A stretch of DNA of 24,421 nucleotides, taken from positions 1 to 24,421 of the forward strand of contig JAJZIF010000008.1 of assembly GCA_021810735.1 (NCBI GenBank), written 5' to 3'. Below, piece by piece: positions 1-7,048 of the stretch (position 1 is its first letter; the number at the start of each line of letters is the position of its first letter). The DNA comes from Acidobacteriota bacterium. Its GTDB lineage: Bacteria; Acidobacteriota; Terriglobia; Terriglobales; Acidobacteriaceae. The translations under genes and the position numbers were made by a program. The notes below the pieces were generated by a model, which saw only the letters and a program-made list of their open reading frames with translations, had not been told where the DNA came from and ran no database searches.

Positions 1-657
1 TTTTTTAATCAGTTTGGCCGCAGCAGGTTGATCTCCAATCGTCAGATACAGGCCCAGCAGTGGATCGCGCACACCCTGGTTGTCGTTGGGATTCAGATCG
101 AGCATTCTTTCATAGATGCGGATAGCATCATCGAACTTTTCCTGACTACGCAGCAGGTCTGCCAGTTCTCCCATGGCGCGCATCCAAGGGCGCGTTTCCA
201 GAATGAGCCAGAAATGGCCCTTATTCTCGCGGATGAAATCAGCTCCCAAGGAGCGTTCGCCGGCCTCTACGGCCTTCTGTAATCCTTCGATGGCCTCGCG
301 CGGCGAACGCGCGTCGAGTTGCGTCAGGAGCGTGATAGCGTCCACGCAGTCGGGGTCGAGTGCGAGCGCACGTTTAGCCAGTTTGCGCGCCTGGGCTGGA
401 GTGTCGGCTTCCATGGCGTCGAAGACAATATCCTGCGCCTTTTCCTTTGGCGTCAATTCCAGATTTTCAAAGGCGTTGAGGCTACGAGGGCCAGATAACC
501 TGGCAAGGGCCTTGTTGAGGTCTTCCAAGGTTCCGAAGTTTTTGCCCTCAAGCGCTTTCTGGATATTGCGCATGGTTGATTCCGTGGACGGCTTGCGGCC
601 GGGAGTTTTCTTGGAGGCGATTTTCCTACTGGTCGATTTCGTGGGCTTTTTCGTCAT
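1..657 (-). CDS. ST7-like tetratricopeptide repeat protein, C-terminus cut by window edge
   Basis: An open frame reads leftward from the ATG at 657 to base 1 without a stop (219 codons), so the C-terminus lies outside the window. The start is preceded by AGGAG about 7 nt upstream. The first ~25 residues are Lys/Ser/Thr-rich and probably disordered. The rest is helical with TPR-like units, including ALALDPDCVDAITLL, then GHFWLILETRPWMRAMGELAD and YERMLDLNPNDNQGVRDPLL. The ETRPxMRA and MLxLNPNDNQGxR signatures recall, from memory, the bacterial family related to suppressor of tumorigenicity 7 (ST7). No catalytic motif is visible; a protein-interaction scaffold is the likely role, and no specific partner can be named. 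It lies 197 bp downstream of the RsbU-type phosphatase on the same strand but has its own ribosome-binding site. Confidence 0.8.
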   Translation of the reverse strand, partial: MTKKPTKSTSRKIASKKTPGRKPSTESTMRNIQKALEGKNFGTLEDLNKALARLSGPRSLNAFENLELTPKEKAQDIVFDAMEADTPAQARKLAKRALALDPDCVDAITLLTQLDARSPREAIEGLQKAVEAGERSLGADFIRENKGHFWLILETRPWMRAMGELADLLRSQEKFDDAIRIYERMLDLNPNDNQGVRDPLLGLYLTIGDQPAAAKLIKK

Positions 658-854
658 GGGTCACTCCTGGGTGAGTGTGTTTTGTTTGCGGCGCCAGAAA
701 TCGGCACATGGAAGAACAAGAATTTGCAGGCGGGGATGCATCCAAACCGAGAACCCGGTTCCTATTTGAGCACTTTGCAAATGATACTTTGCCGCCTGGC
801 GAAAGTGTCAAAGAAGGAGGGATGAAAATCACGGTCGGAGGTTGCATTGAGCGG
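658..854. other. Intergenic region between phosphatase and TPR gene
   Basis: This 197-bp gap lies between two minus-strand genes. It holds an imperfect stem at 786-806 (ACTTTGCC against GGCGAAAGT, one bulged base), about 50 nt after the phosphatase stop. A weak terminator or attenuator is possible, but there is no clean T-tract. Two GCAAAGT direct repeats lie next to it. I see no convincing -35/-10 pair for the downstream TPR gene. Confidence 0.3.
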
Positions 855-2675
855 TTAGACGATACGCAGGACGATGAGGGTTTCGTCGTCGAAGCGTTCG
901 CAGTCGCCCTGGAAGTCCTGGACTTCGGAGAAGATGGCTTCGACGGCTTCTTCGGCGGGCAGGTGGTGGTGGCGGGCGATGGCGTCGGTGAGGCGGTCAC
1001 CGAAGGATTCCTCGGAATCATTTTCGGCGTCGGAGATGCCGTCGCTGAAGAAGTAGATGGAGTCGCCGGGGCGCATGGAGAGGCTGATTTCTTCGTATTG
1101 GGCCTGGGGGAACATGCCGAGGGGGAAGCCTTCGACGCGGACGGGTTCGATTTCGCCCTCGCGGCAGAGGATGGGCTGAACCGCGCCGGCGTTTGCGATC
1201 TGGAGGGTGAGGTTCTCGTCGTTCCAGACGGTGTAGAGCATGGCGACGTACTGGGAATCAAGGCGGCGCTCGTGGAGTGAGGCATTGAGCGCCTGGAGCA
1301 TAGCGGCAGGAGATGGTTTCTGGCCGGCGAGGGAGCGCATGGTTCCGCTGACGACGGCGCCGTAGAGTGCGGCTGCGGCGCCTTTGCCGCTGACGTCGCC
1401 GATGGCGAGTGCACCGCGCTGGTCGTCGTAGCGGAGAAAGTCATAGAGGTCGCCGCCGATGGTGCGGGCAGGCAGGAATCGGGCCGCGAATTCGGCATGG
1501 GCCGAGCGCGGGAGCGTGGCTGGGAGCAGGCGGAGCTGGACTTCACGGGCCATCTGGAGGTCGTGATCGAGGCGCTGTTCCTGCTGGGCGACACGCTGGT
1601 AGAGCTGAGCGTTCTCAATGGCGATGGCGATTTGCGCGGCGAGGGTGGTGAGAGCGCGGACGTGATCCTCAGTGAAGTAATTGACGCGTGTGTGTTCGAT
1701 GTCGAGGACGCCGATGACCTTGCTTTTGTAAATGAGCGGGACGGTGAGCTCGGAGCGGGTTTCCTCGTTGATTTTGTGGTAGCGCGGATCCTTGCGGACG
1801 TCAGGAACGTTGATGGGACGGCGCTCGGCGATGGCGGCGCCGACGATGCCGCGCTCGACGGGGATGACGTCGCTGGGGTAGAAGCGTTCGCCGAAGCGGA
1901 GCGAGAAGCGGTTTTCGAGGACGTGTTCGATGGGGCGGACGCTCCAGATGGAGAACATCTGGTAATCGAAAAGGCGGCGGAGGAGCTGGCTGATGCGTTC
2001 GAAGAGGCGATCGACGTCGAGGATGGAGGTAAGCTCGCGGCTGATTTCGTTGAGGACCTCGAGGGTTTGCGCCTGGCGTGAGACGCGGGTGTAGAGGCGG
2101 GCGTTTTCGATGGCCTGGGCGATGCGCGAGGCGGTGAGGGTGAGCAGGCGGAGGTGTTCTTCCTGAAAGTAGTTGGGCTGCTCGGACTGAATGTCGATGA
2201 CGCCGATGACGCGATTTTTAACGATGAGCGGGACGGCGAGTTCGGAGTGGACCTCGGGATTGGCGTCGATGTAGTTTTCGAGCTCGCGGACCTCGGGGAC
2301 GAGCATGGGCTCACGGCTGAGGGCGACCTGGCCGGTGACTCCCTGTCCGAGGTGGATGCGCAGGCGTTCGATTTCCGGGCGATGGCCGATCTGGAAGCGC
2401 ATGCGGAGGTCGTTCATGCGGGTATCGATGAGGAGGATGGCGAAGATGCGATAGTCGATGACGGCGCGAACGAGGGCGGCGGTGCGCTGCAGGAGGGTTT
2501 GGAGATCGAGGGTGGTATTGAGGGCGTCGGTGAGTCGCAGGAGGAATTCAGTCTGGCCCGGCTCGACGCGGATGGTGGGCGCGGCGGCAGGCGCAGCAGG
2601 GCCAGTGGGGCGGTAATCGCCCTCAAAAGACTCGGGGTGATTTTGAGGGGTGGGCTGGGGGCGAGTTTCGGACAC
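855..2675 (-). CDS. GAF-GAF-SpoIIE serine/threonine phosphatase (RsbU type)
   Basis: A 606-residue protein is read from a GTG at 2675, preceded by AGGAG (2680-2684). The frame stays open upstream to 2801, but no good ribosome-binding site is seen there, so the GTG is preferred. After a Pro-rich N-terminus there are two GAF sensor domains (roughly 45-200 and 215-370), each ending in the typical VIGVIDIQ/VIGVLDIE...IAxAIENAxLY pattern. A short coiled segment (QEQRLDHDLQMAREVQLRLLP) leads into a PP2C-like SpoIIE domain with metal-site motifs GGDLYDF and GDVSGKG and a late DDETLIVL. Such proteins dephosphorylate anti-sigma-factor antagonists in partner-switching stress or biofilm control. GAF domains sense small ligands or redox state. 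The protein looks cytosolic, without membrane segments. No partner kinase or STAS protein is in the window, so the target is unknown. Confidence 0.9.
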   Translation of the reverse strand: MSETRPQPTPQNHPESFEGDYRPTGPAAPAAAPTIRVEPGQTEFLLRLTDALNTTLDLQTLLQRTAALVRAVIDYRIFAILLIDTRMNDLRMRFQIGHRPEIERLRIHLGQGVTGQVALSREPMLVPEVRELENYIDANPEVHSELAVPLIVKNRVIGVIDIQSEQPNYFQEEHLRLLTLTASRIAQAIENARLYTRVSRQAQTLEVLNEISRELTSILDVDRLFERISQLLRRLFDYQMFSIWSVRPIEHVLENRFSLRFGERFYPSDVIPVERGIVGAAIAERRPINVPDVRKDPRYHKINEETRSELTVPLIYKSKVIGVLDIEHTRVNYFTEDHVRALTTLAAQIAIAIENAQLYQRVAQQEQRLDHDLQMAREVQLRLLPATLPRSAHAEFAARFLPARTIGGDLYDFLRYDDQRGALAIGDVSGKGAAAALYGAVVSGTMRSLAGQKPSPAAMLQALNASLHERRLDSQYVAMLYTVWNDENLTLQIANAGAVQPILCREGEIEPVRVEGFPLGMFPQAQYEEISLSMRPGDSIYFFSDGISDAENDSEESFGDRLTDAIARHHHLPAEEAVEAIFSEVQDFQGDCERFDDETLIVLRIV

Positions 2676-2702
2676 GATTCTCCTGTTGACCTGACATGAT
2701 AG

Positions 2703-2814
2703 AGCATCTCTCCCGATGCTGTAGAGTGATCGAGATTGGCCCTGGGTGAGCGTTCGCCGGATGGAACGTTCACCTTGGGCGGGCATCTTCTTCGAGCCCA
2801 TCAGGAGAGATGCT
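2703..2814. repeat. Nested inverted repeats between hpt and the RsbU-type gene
   Basis: The 186-bp gap between two minus-strand genes holds an outer perfect 11-bp inverted repeat (AGCATCTCTCC at 2703-2713; GGAGAGATGCT at 2804-2814). It encloses a 16-base imperfect stem, 2741-2756 against 2764-2779, with an 8-nt loop region and three non-Watson-Crick positions. A small extra dyad AGCATC/GATGCT lies at 2703-2720. The element lies just upstream of the phosphatase start and downstream of hpt, so it could be a leader structure, processing site or weak terminator. It has no T-tract. Function is unknown. Confidence 0.45.
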
Positions 2815-2861
2815 GTTCTTGATGGTTGCGGCTAGCGCGCGAAAGAGTCAGGCGCAGGAGA

Positions 2862-3419
2862 TCACTTGGGGGGTATCGGTTCGAGAATGCGAATGTCAGG
2901 AAGATTGCGGTAGCGCTCGGCGAAGTCCATGCCGTAGCCAATGACGAATTCATTGGGAATGCTGAAGCCGATGTAGTGAGCCTGGATGGGTTGGAGCCGG
3001 CGGGACGGCTTGTCGAGCAAGGCTGCGATGCGAATGGAACGCGGCTTGTGGCGCTCGAAGTGGCTCTGGAGGAAGCTGAGAGTGATGCCGGTGTCGAGGA
3101 TGTCTTCGACGACGATGATGTGGCGGCCCTCGATAGGCTCGGCGAGGTCTTTGATGAGCTGAACGGCGCCGCTGGAGTTGGTTCCGGATTTGTAACTGGA
3201 AACGGCGACAAAGTCGAAGGTGCAGTCGACATCGATGGCGCGCGCCAAGTCGGCGAGGAAGATGGCCGCGCCTTTGAGGACGCCGACCAGCACGACGCTT
3301 TCGCCGCGCAGGTCTTCGCGGATCTGGCGGCCCATTTGCTGGACGCGAGCGTGAATTTGCTGGCGGCTGAAGAGAACGCGGAGATTTTCAGTAGCGGGAA
3401 ACTCGGGCTGGTCGGGCAT
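2862..3419 (-). CDS. hpt: Hypoxanthine phosphoribosyltransferase
   Basis: A 185-residue type I phosphoribosyltransferase that salvages hypoxanthine/guanine by joining the base to PRPP, giving IMP/GMP in the cytosol. Seen directly: the PPi-binding loop GVLKGA (46-51), the flexible loop SYKSGT (75-80), the PRPP-binding loop VVEDILDTGITL (about 103-114), and the C-terminal base-recognition part with a FVIGYGMDFAERYRNLP segment. The length matches bacterial Hpt. The ATG at 3419 has GGTGG about 9 nt upstream. A TAAACT hexamer about 14 nt before the ATG could be a -10 element, giving a very short leader. It is divergent from lgt (147 bp apart) and upstream of the RsbU-type phosphatase on the same strand, possibly co-transcribed across the structured 186-bp gap. 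Confidence 0.95.
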   Translation of the reverse strand: MPDQPEFPATENLRVLFSRQQIHARVQQMGRQIREDLRGESVVLVGVLKGAAIFLADLARAIDVDCTFDFVAVSSYKSGTNSSGAVQLIKDLAEPIEGRHIIVVEDILDTGITLSFLQSHFERHKPRSIRIAALLDKPSRRLQPIQAHYIGFSIPNEFVIGYGMDFAERYRNLPDIRILEPIPPK

Positions 3420-3508
3420 GATGGTCAGCCACCAGTTTATCGTGCATGACGGCGGGGATGGGGTGAGCCGGCCACTCCGTGCATGCGATGGGGCATCTGG
3501 TGCGTCTA

Positions 3509-3514
3509 TATACT
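3509..3514 (+). promoter_or_regulatory. Candidate -10 element of lgt (TATACT)
   Basis: TATACT lies 52 nt before the lgt ATG in the divergent hpt/lgt gap. No TTGACA-like hexamer is found 16-18 nt upstream, so the call rests on the -10 match and position only. The same hexamer precedes the SET and prepilin peptidase genes in this window. Confidence 0.4.
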
Positions 3515-3521
3515 GAAAGGT

Positions 3522-3545
3522 GCGCCATCCGAAATTGGATGGCGC
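3522..3545 (+). promoter_or_regulatory. Perfect stem-loop in the lgt leader
   Basis: GCGCCATCC (3522-3530) pairs perfectly with GGATGGCGC (3537-3545) around the 6-nt loop GAAATT. It would start about 8 nt after the TATACT hexamer, near the 5' end of the transcript, and 21 nt before the lgt ATG. A transcript-stabilising 5' hairpin or an operator dyad are both possible; the sequence does not decide between them. Confidence 0.5.
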
Positions 3546-3566
3546 GCATTGAGATAGCGGTTATTC

Positions 3567-4394
3567 ATGTATCCATTCATTCATATTGGTCGATTTACGA
3601 TTGGCACCTTCGGCATCATGCTGTGGCTGGCCGCAGTGTTTGCGGCCTGGGTGCTACACCTGAACTTCAAGCGCTGGAAGATTGACGCGGACGCGATCAG
3701 CATCATCGCGTTTGCGACAGTGGCAGGGGTGGTGGGCGCGAAGCTTTACCACGTGCTGGAGAAGCCGGAACGTCTGATGGAGCATCCGTCGCTGCTGATC
3801 AGCAGGGCAGGATTTGCGTGGTTTGGCGGGCTGATCCTGGGGATTGCAGCGCTGCTATGGCAGGGCGGGACGTACAAGATTCGCCCGCTTCGGATTCTGG
3901 ATCTGTGTTCGCCTTCAGCAGCGCTCGGGTATGGCATTGGGCGCATCGGGTGCCAGCTTGCGGGTGACGGCGACTACGGCATTCCGACGAAGATGTGGTT
4001 CGGGATGAGCTATCCGCACGGAATTGTGCCGACGCTGCAGAAGGTGTATCCGACGCCGATTTTTGAGTTTATCGGCGGGACGATTATTTTCTATATCCTG
4101 TGGCGGCGGAGCCGGCCGGGGACGCCGCGACGGCTGGGGCAAATTACGGCTGAGTACCTGATCTGGACGGGTGCGGCGCGTTTTCTGGTGGAGTTTATCC
4201 GGCGGAATCCGAAGATTTTTCTCGATCTGACGAATGCACAGTGGGCGAGCATCGGGTCGATGCTGGGAGGGATCATCCTATTGTGGTGGTCGCGGAGTCA
4301 CGGCTCGGTGGTGGAGGTCGGGCAGGATGGATTGAAGCCGGAGCCGGAGGACGGATCGAAGGTGGAGACGGCTGCTGCTGCCGGGCAGGGGTAG
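3567..4394 (+). CDS. lgt: Prolipoprotein diacylglyceryl transferase
   Basis: A 275-residue polytopic inner-membrane enzyme that transfers diacylglyceryl from phosphatidylglycerol to the lipobox cysteine of prelipoproteins. About seven hydrophobic segments are visible. Family landmarks are the N-terminal YPFIHIGRFTIGTFG, WFGGLILG (85-92), the signature GIGRIGCQLAGDGDYG (123-138), YPTPIFEFIGG (161-171) and RFLVEFIRRNP (205-215). The signature is not the proteobacterial GRxGNFxNGE form: the Asn and Glu positions are Cys and Asp here, and the HGG His position is Phe. I recall similar GRIGCQ...GDGDxG forms in Bacteroidetes Lgt, so this looks like a clade variant rather than decay. The C-terminal ~35 residues are a hydrophilic tail. 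A substrate-type lipoprotein is encoded at 22562-24013. The ATG has only a weak ribosome-binding site. Confidence 0.92.
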   Translation: MYPFIHIGRFTIGTFGIMLWLAAVFAAWVLHLNFKRWKIDADAISIIAFATVAGVVGAKLYHVLEKPERLMEHPSLLISRAGFAWFGGLILGIAALLWQGGTYKIRPLRILDLCSPSAALGYGIGRIGCQLAGDGDYGIPTKMWFGMSYPHGIVPTLQKVYPTPIFEFIGGTIIFYILWRRSRPGTPRRLGQITAEYLIWTGAARFLVEFIRRNPKIFLDLTNAQWASIGSMLGGIILLWWSRSHGSVVEVGQDGLKPEPEDGSKVETAAAAGQG

Positions 4395-4460
4395 TTTTCA
4401 GCCCCTCGCCATTCGCTTTCAGCTGTGTGGTTGCACCGGATGGGACAGACTCTATCGGGG

Positions 4461-4490
4461 AACAGCTCTTCCTTAATTGGAAGGGCTGTT
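4461..4490. terminator. Hairpin terminator between convergent lgt and PilZ gene
   Basis: AACAGCTCTTCC (4461-4472) pairs with GGAAGGGCTGTT (4479-4490) with one U-G wobble and the loop TTAATT. It lies 66 bp after the lgt stop and 32 bp after the PilZ stop, as expected for a shared bidirectional terminator. The downstream tract on the plus strand (TTTCGCGTTT) is only moderately T-rich. The stem resembles the hairpin at 15264-15291. Confidence 0.65.
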
Positions 4491-4522
4491 TCGCGTTTGC
4501 TGGAGTCTGTGGTGGGCTTCGT

Positions 4523-5032
4523 TTATTTATTGTCTTTGGGATCTTGCTCAGCGGCTTGATCGCCGTAGCTTGCCGGGGCGGTCATCTGCACTGGTTCGGG
4601 AAATGGCAGGTGCGGTGGATCTGGCAGGGGCTTTTCGGTCATCTCCGCGGCGAGATGCTCAATGAATTTCTTAAATTGTCTGCGGGTCGCCGGCGATCCC
4701 AGTGCTGCGGGGGAGCCGGATCTATTTTCCTCCGCCAGCAGGATGGCCATTCCGACTCCGTCTTCTTCCGCGCGGACCACCCGACACTGTACGGTAATGG
4801 TTTCACCGGACTTTTGAGGATCTTCAGATTGCGTCTGCAATGTGACGCGAAGAATCGAGCTTGCGGTCCAGCGATCCTCGGTTTTGACGAAAATGCCGTT
4901 ACGGCTGATGTCAGGAACCGCGTGAGGTTTGGGAGATTCCCCGTCCCAGTAGAAAGCCAACAAGGGCGGAGACGGATGCCTGCTGGCCTTGCGTCTATCA
5001 GGGGGTGCGAACAGCTTTGACAGCCAACTCAT
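4523..5032 (-). CDS. PilZ-domain protein (candidate cyclic-di-GMP receptor)
   Basis: From the ATG at 5032 the product has 169 residues and begins MSWLSKLFAPPDRRKASRH. The frame is open to 5113, but the extra N-terminus looks like translated leader, so the internal ATG is preferred, despite only AAAGG about 10 nt upstream. The PilZ signature is complete: RKASR (14-18, RxxxR) and DISRNG (41-46, D/NxSxxG), followed by a beta-rich segment ending GVGMAILL. These residues bind c-di-GMP in characterised PilZ proteins. The C-terminal ~50 residues are Pro-rich and probably disordered. There is no fused output domain, so it is probably an adaptor that binds c-di-GMP and a partner. It is the last gene of a minus-strand run with an EAL phosphodiesterase two genes upstream. 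Confidence 0.82.
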   Translation of the reverse strand: MSWLSKLFAPPDRRKASRHPSPPLLAFYWDGESPKPHAVPDISRNGIFVKTEDRWTASSILRVTLQTQSEDPQKSGETITVQCRVVRAEEDGVGMAILLAEENRSGSPAALGSPATRRQFKKFIEHLAAEMTEKPLPDPPHLPFPEPVQMTAPASYGDQAAEQDPKDNK

Positions 5033-5237
5033 GGTCTTGTACCTTTTGCGCTTATCGACCTCGCCTTGGTTCGTGTATGGATGAAGTGCGGTCGATTCTG
5101 TGGCACTCATCATACCGCAGAGATTTTGGATTGTGATCGTCCGTTGCTGACCCCTGCGGAAAATTTTCGAATGGATGGTTCCATATCGGGATCCATTGGC
5201 GGAATCCAGATTGGCGCCGGGCAGGTGCGAGCGGCCG
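5033..5237. other. Gap between SprT-like and PilZ genes
   Basis: About 205 bp upstream of the preferred PilZ start. On the minus strand a TATGAT hexamer lies near 5110, overlapping the alternative upstream start, and could be a -10 element for the PilZ gene; no -35 is clear. I see no strong terminator after the SprT-like gene, so read-through is possible. Confidence 0.3.
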
Positions 5238-5924
5238 CTAGAGGGTTTTGAGGTAGGCCTTGGCGAGGTCTAGTTCGGGGAAGAGTCTTTCTTCGGCCTG
5301 GAAGGCGGGCGGGTGGACGCATCGGCGGCCATTGCGGGATTTGACGGGATGCTTGAGGTGAAGCATCTCGTGGTACATGAGGTATTCGATGGCGTAGCGG
5401 GGCGTGCCGGGGCGGTCGAAGACGCGGCTGATCATGATGGTGTTGTGGGCCGGGTCGTAGTGGCCGAGGAGGCGGCGCGCGGAGTGCTCGCTCCAGGTGA
5501 GGAGCGGGCGGCCGAGCAGGCCATGAAAAAAACGGATGTTGAGGGATTCGAAGACTTCTTCGAGGTCGTAATGCTTGCCCTGGGGAGTGGAGATGCGCTT
5601 GCGGCCGCGGGTCTGGCGGATGAGCTCACTGTGACGGACCATGGTTTCGCTGCTGGTGTACCGGCGATAGCGGCGGGCGTGGGCCGAGTCGATGGGCTTG
5701 CGGTAGAGCTTGGCCAGCAGGATGTGCGCGATGGCGCGAAGGACAGGTTCCGGGGCGCCTTCGAGGAGATCGGAGAGGCTGACGCGGAGTTGGCCTTCGC
5801 GGAGACGGATGGTGGTGTTGAGTGAAGTGAACCGGTAGAAGCGGACGTGAATGGAGGGGATGGGAGCGCGGGGGCGGAGCGCACGGTATTCTTCTTCAAA
5901 CCAGCGGACGAGTTCGGTGCTCAC
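5238..5924 (-). CDS. SprT-like zinc metallopeptidase with an internal domain duplication
   Basis: A protein of about 228 residues from the GTG at 5922-5924, giving MSTELVRWFEEEYRALRP. The frame extends to 6062, but that would run into the EAL gene; the GTG has no clear ribosome-binding site, so the start is uncertain. The C-terminal half has the zinc site HEMLH (185-189) in YLMYHEMLHLKHP, with H192 or H204 as candidate third ligand. This matches the SprT-like/WSS1 layout: helix, HExxH, then a His after a short loop. The N-terminal half aligns by eye with the C-terminal half at an offset of about 115 residues: SDLLEGAPEPVLRAIAHILL matches SRVFDRPGTPRYAIEYLMYH, and LAKLY takes the place of HEMLH. 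A degenerate first copy followed by an active second copy is therefore likely. It looks cytosolic; the substrate is unknown. Confidence 0.78.
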   Translation of the reverse strand: MSTELVRWFEEEYRALRPRAPIPSIHVRFYRFTSLNTTIRLREGQLRVSLSDLLEGAPEPVLRAIAHILLAKLYRKPIDSAHARRYRRYTSSETMVRHSELIRQTRGRKRISTPQGKHYDLEEVFESLNIRFFHGLLGRPLLTWSEHSARRLLGHYDPAHNTIMISRVFDRPGTPRYAIEYLMYHEMLHLKHPVKSRNGRRCVHPPAFQAEERLFPELDLAKAYLKTL

Positions 5925-5988
5925 TACAGACTTGAAGGTAGCACAGCAGGGCTGGGTGCTTATCCACAGGAGGAAGTGCCTTGGTGGT

Positions 5989-6777
5989 TCAGTTGACCCA
6001 CCAAGGGAGATGCTCGAAGCCGGGGCGCGCGAAGAAGAAGCCCTGGAAGTACCGGACACCAAGGTCGCGCAGGGCGAGGAGCTCGTCGCCTGTTTCGACG
6101 CCTTCCGCGATCACCTGAATGCCGAGTGCGTGGCAGGCGGTCATGATGGCTTTGATGATGATGCGGGGGGCGAGGCGGGAGTCAACTTCGCGGGTGAGTT
6201 CGCGGTCGATTTTGAGGATGTCCGGCTGGAAGTTGGCGAGCAGGTTGAGGCCAGCGTAGCCAGCGCCGAAGTCGTCAATGGCGATGCGGAAGCCGCGGGA
6301 GCGGTACTCGCGGATGATGGAGTTGAGGTGGTCCTGGTCGCGGACGCGCTCGCCCTCGGTGACCTCGAATATGAGGCGTTCAAGGGGGAAGTTTTTGCGA
6401 GTTGCGGTTTCGAGCGTTCGGCGTATGCAGGTGGCCGGGTTATAGACGGCGTTGGGATAGAAATTGATGGAAAGGCTGGCGCCGGTGGTGGCCATGCCGA
6501 GGTCGGAGGCCATTTCGATGGCCTTCGTGCGGCAGCCCTGGTCGAGGGCGTAGCGGTTGGAGTCGTCCGCGAGATCGAGGATGGTGTGAGCCGGCTCGCC
6601 ATTGAGTCCCCGGACGAGCGCCTCATAGGCATAAATGCTCTGGGTATCAAAGTCCACGATGGGCTGGAAGGCCATCGAGTAGGGCACCGGAAATGGGGTG
6701 GTGCAGTGCTGTGCGCACGCAAGGGCCGAGGTTGGGTCTTCGGCGGGTTCGTGCTTCGGCATCGAAATGGTCGACAC
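5989..6777 (-). CDS. Stand-alone EAL-domain cyclic-di-GMP phosphodiesterase
   Basis: A 262-residue protein read from the GTG at 6777, preceded by AGGAG at a 5-nt spacing (6783-6787). A more upstream start at 6816 lacks this site. The EAL domain fills nearly the whole protein. Catalytic and metal residues are all present: EAL (52-54, YEALVRG), N105 in SINFYPN, E138 in FEVTEGE, D168-D169 in IDDFGAGYAG, K189 in ILKID, E225 in IAEGVET and Q245 in FQGFFFARP. It should linearise c-di-GMP to pGpG. The 35-residue N-terminal lead contains a CxxxC pair (C21, C25) but no recognisable sensor domain, so activity may be set by expression or a partner. It is followed 64 nt downstream by the SprT-like gene and then the PilZ gene on the same strand. 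Confidence 0.93.
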   Translation of the reverse strand: MSTISMPKHEPAEDPTSALACAQHCTTPFPVPYSMAFQPIVDFDTQSIYAYEALVRGLNGEPAHTILDLADDSNRYALDQGCRTKAIEMASDLGMATTGASLSINFYPNAVYNPATCIRRTLETATRKNFPLERLIFEVTEGERVRDQDHLNSIIREYRSRGFRIAIDDFGAGYAGLNLLANFQPDILKIDRELTREVDSRLAPRIIIKAIMTACHALGIQVIAEGVETGDELLALRDLGVRYFQGFFFARPGFEHLPWWVN

Positions 6778-7048
6778 AGAAACTCCTGAAGCGATGTTTC
6801 TCGCTTTCGATCTCAATCTCGGCCTGTGCGTCTCCCGACTCGAGGGAGGAGTTCAGAGGCCTCCGACTACTGCTCAATCGCGCATGCCGGCAGCTGTTAA
6901 AGCTGCGTGTGGAATTGCACCAGCAAACGTATTGACCTATTTGAGGTTAGTGCCTGGCAGACAGCGCATCAATCGAAAATCAGTCAAAATGCGGGCTGAT
7001 TCCAAAATGGGAACCAGAGTTGACACGGGCAGAGTGACCCTTTGGGTT
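6778..7048. other. Intergenic region between TPR gene and EAL gene
   Basis: 271 bp between two minus-strand genes. A small dyad GAACCC/GGGTCA lies close to the TPR stop, and AATCAG/CTGATT followed by TTTC (minus strand, around 6975-7000) may act as a weak terminator. The stretch is more A/T-rich than the flanking genes. I see no confident promoter hexamers and no convincing small gene. Confidence 0.3.
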
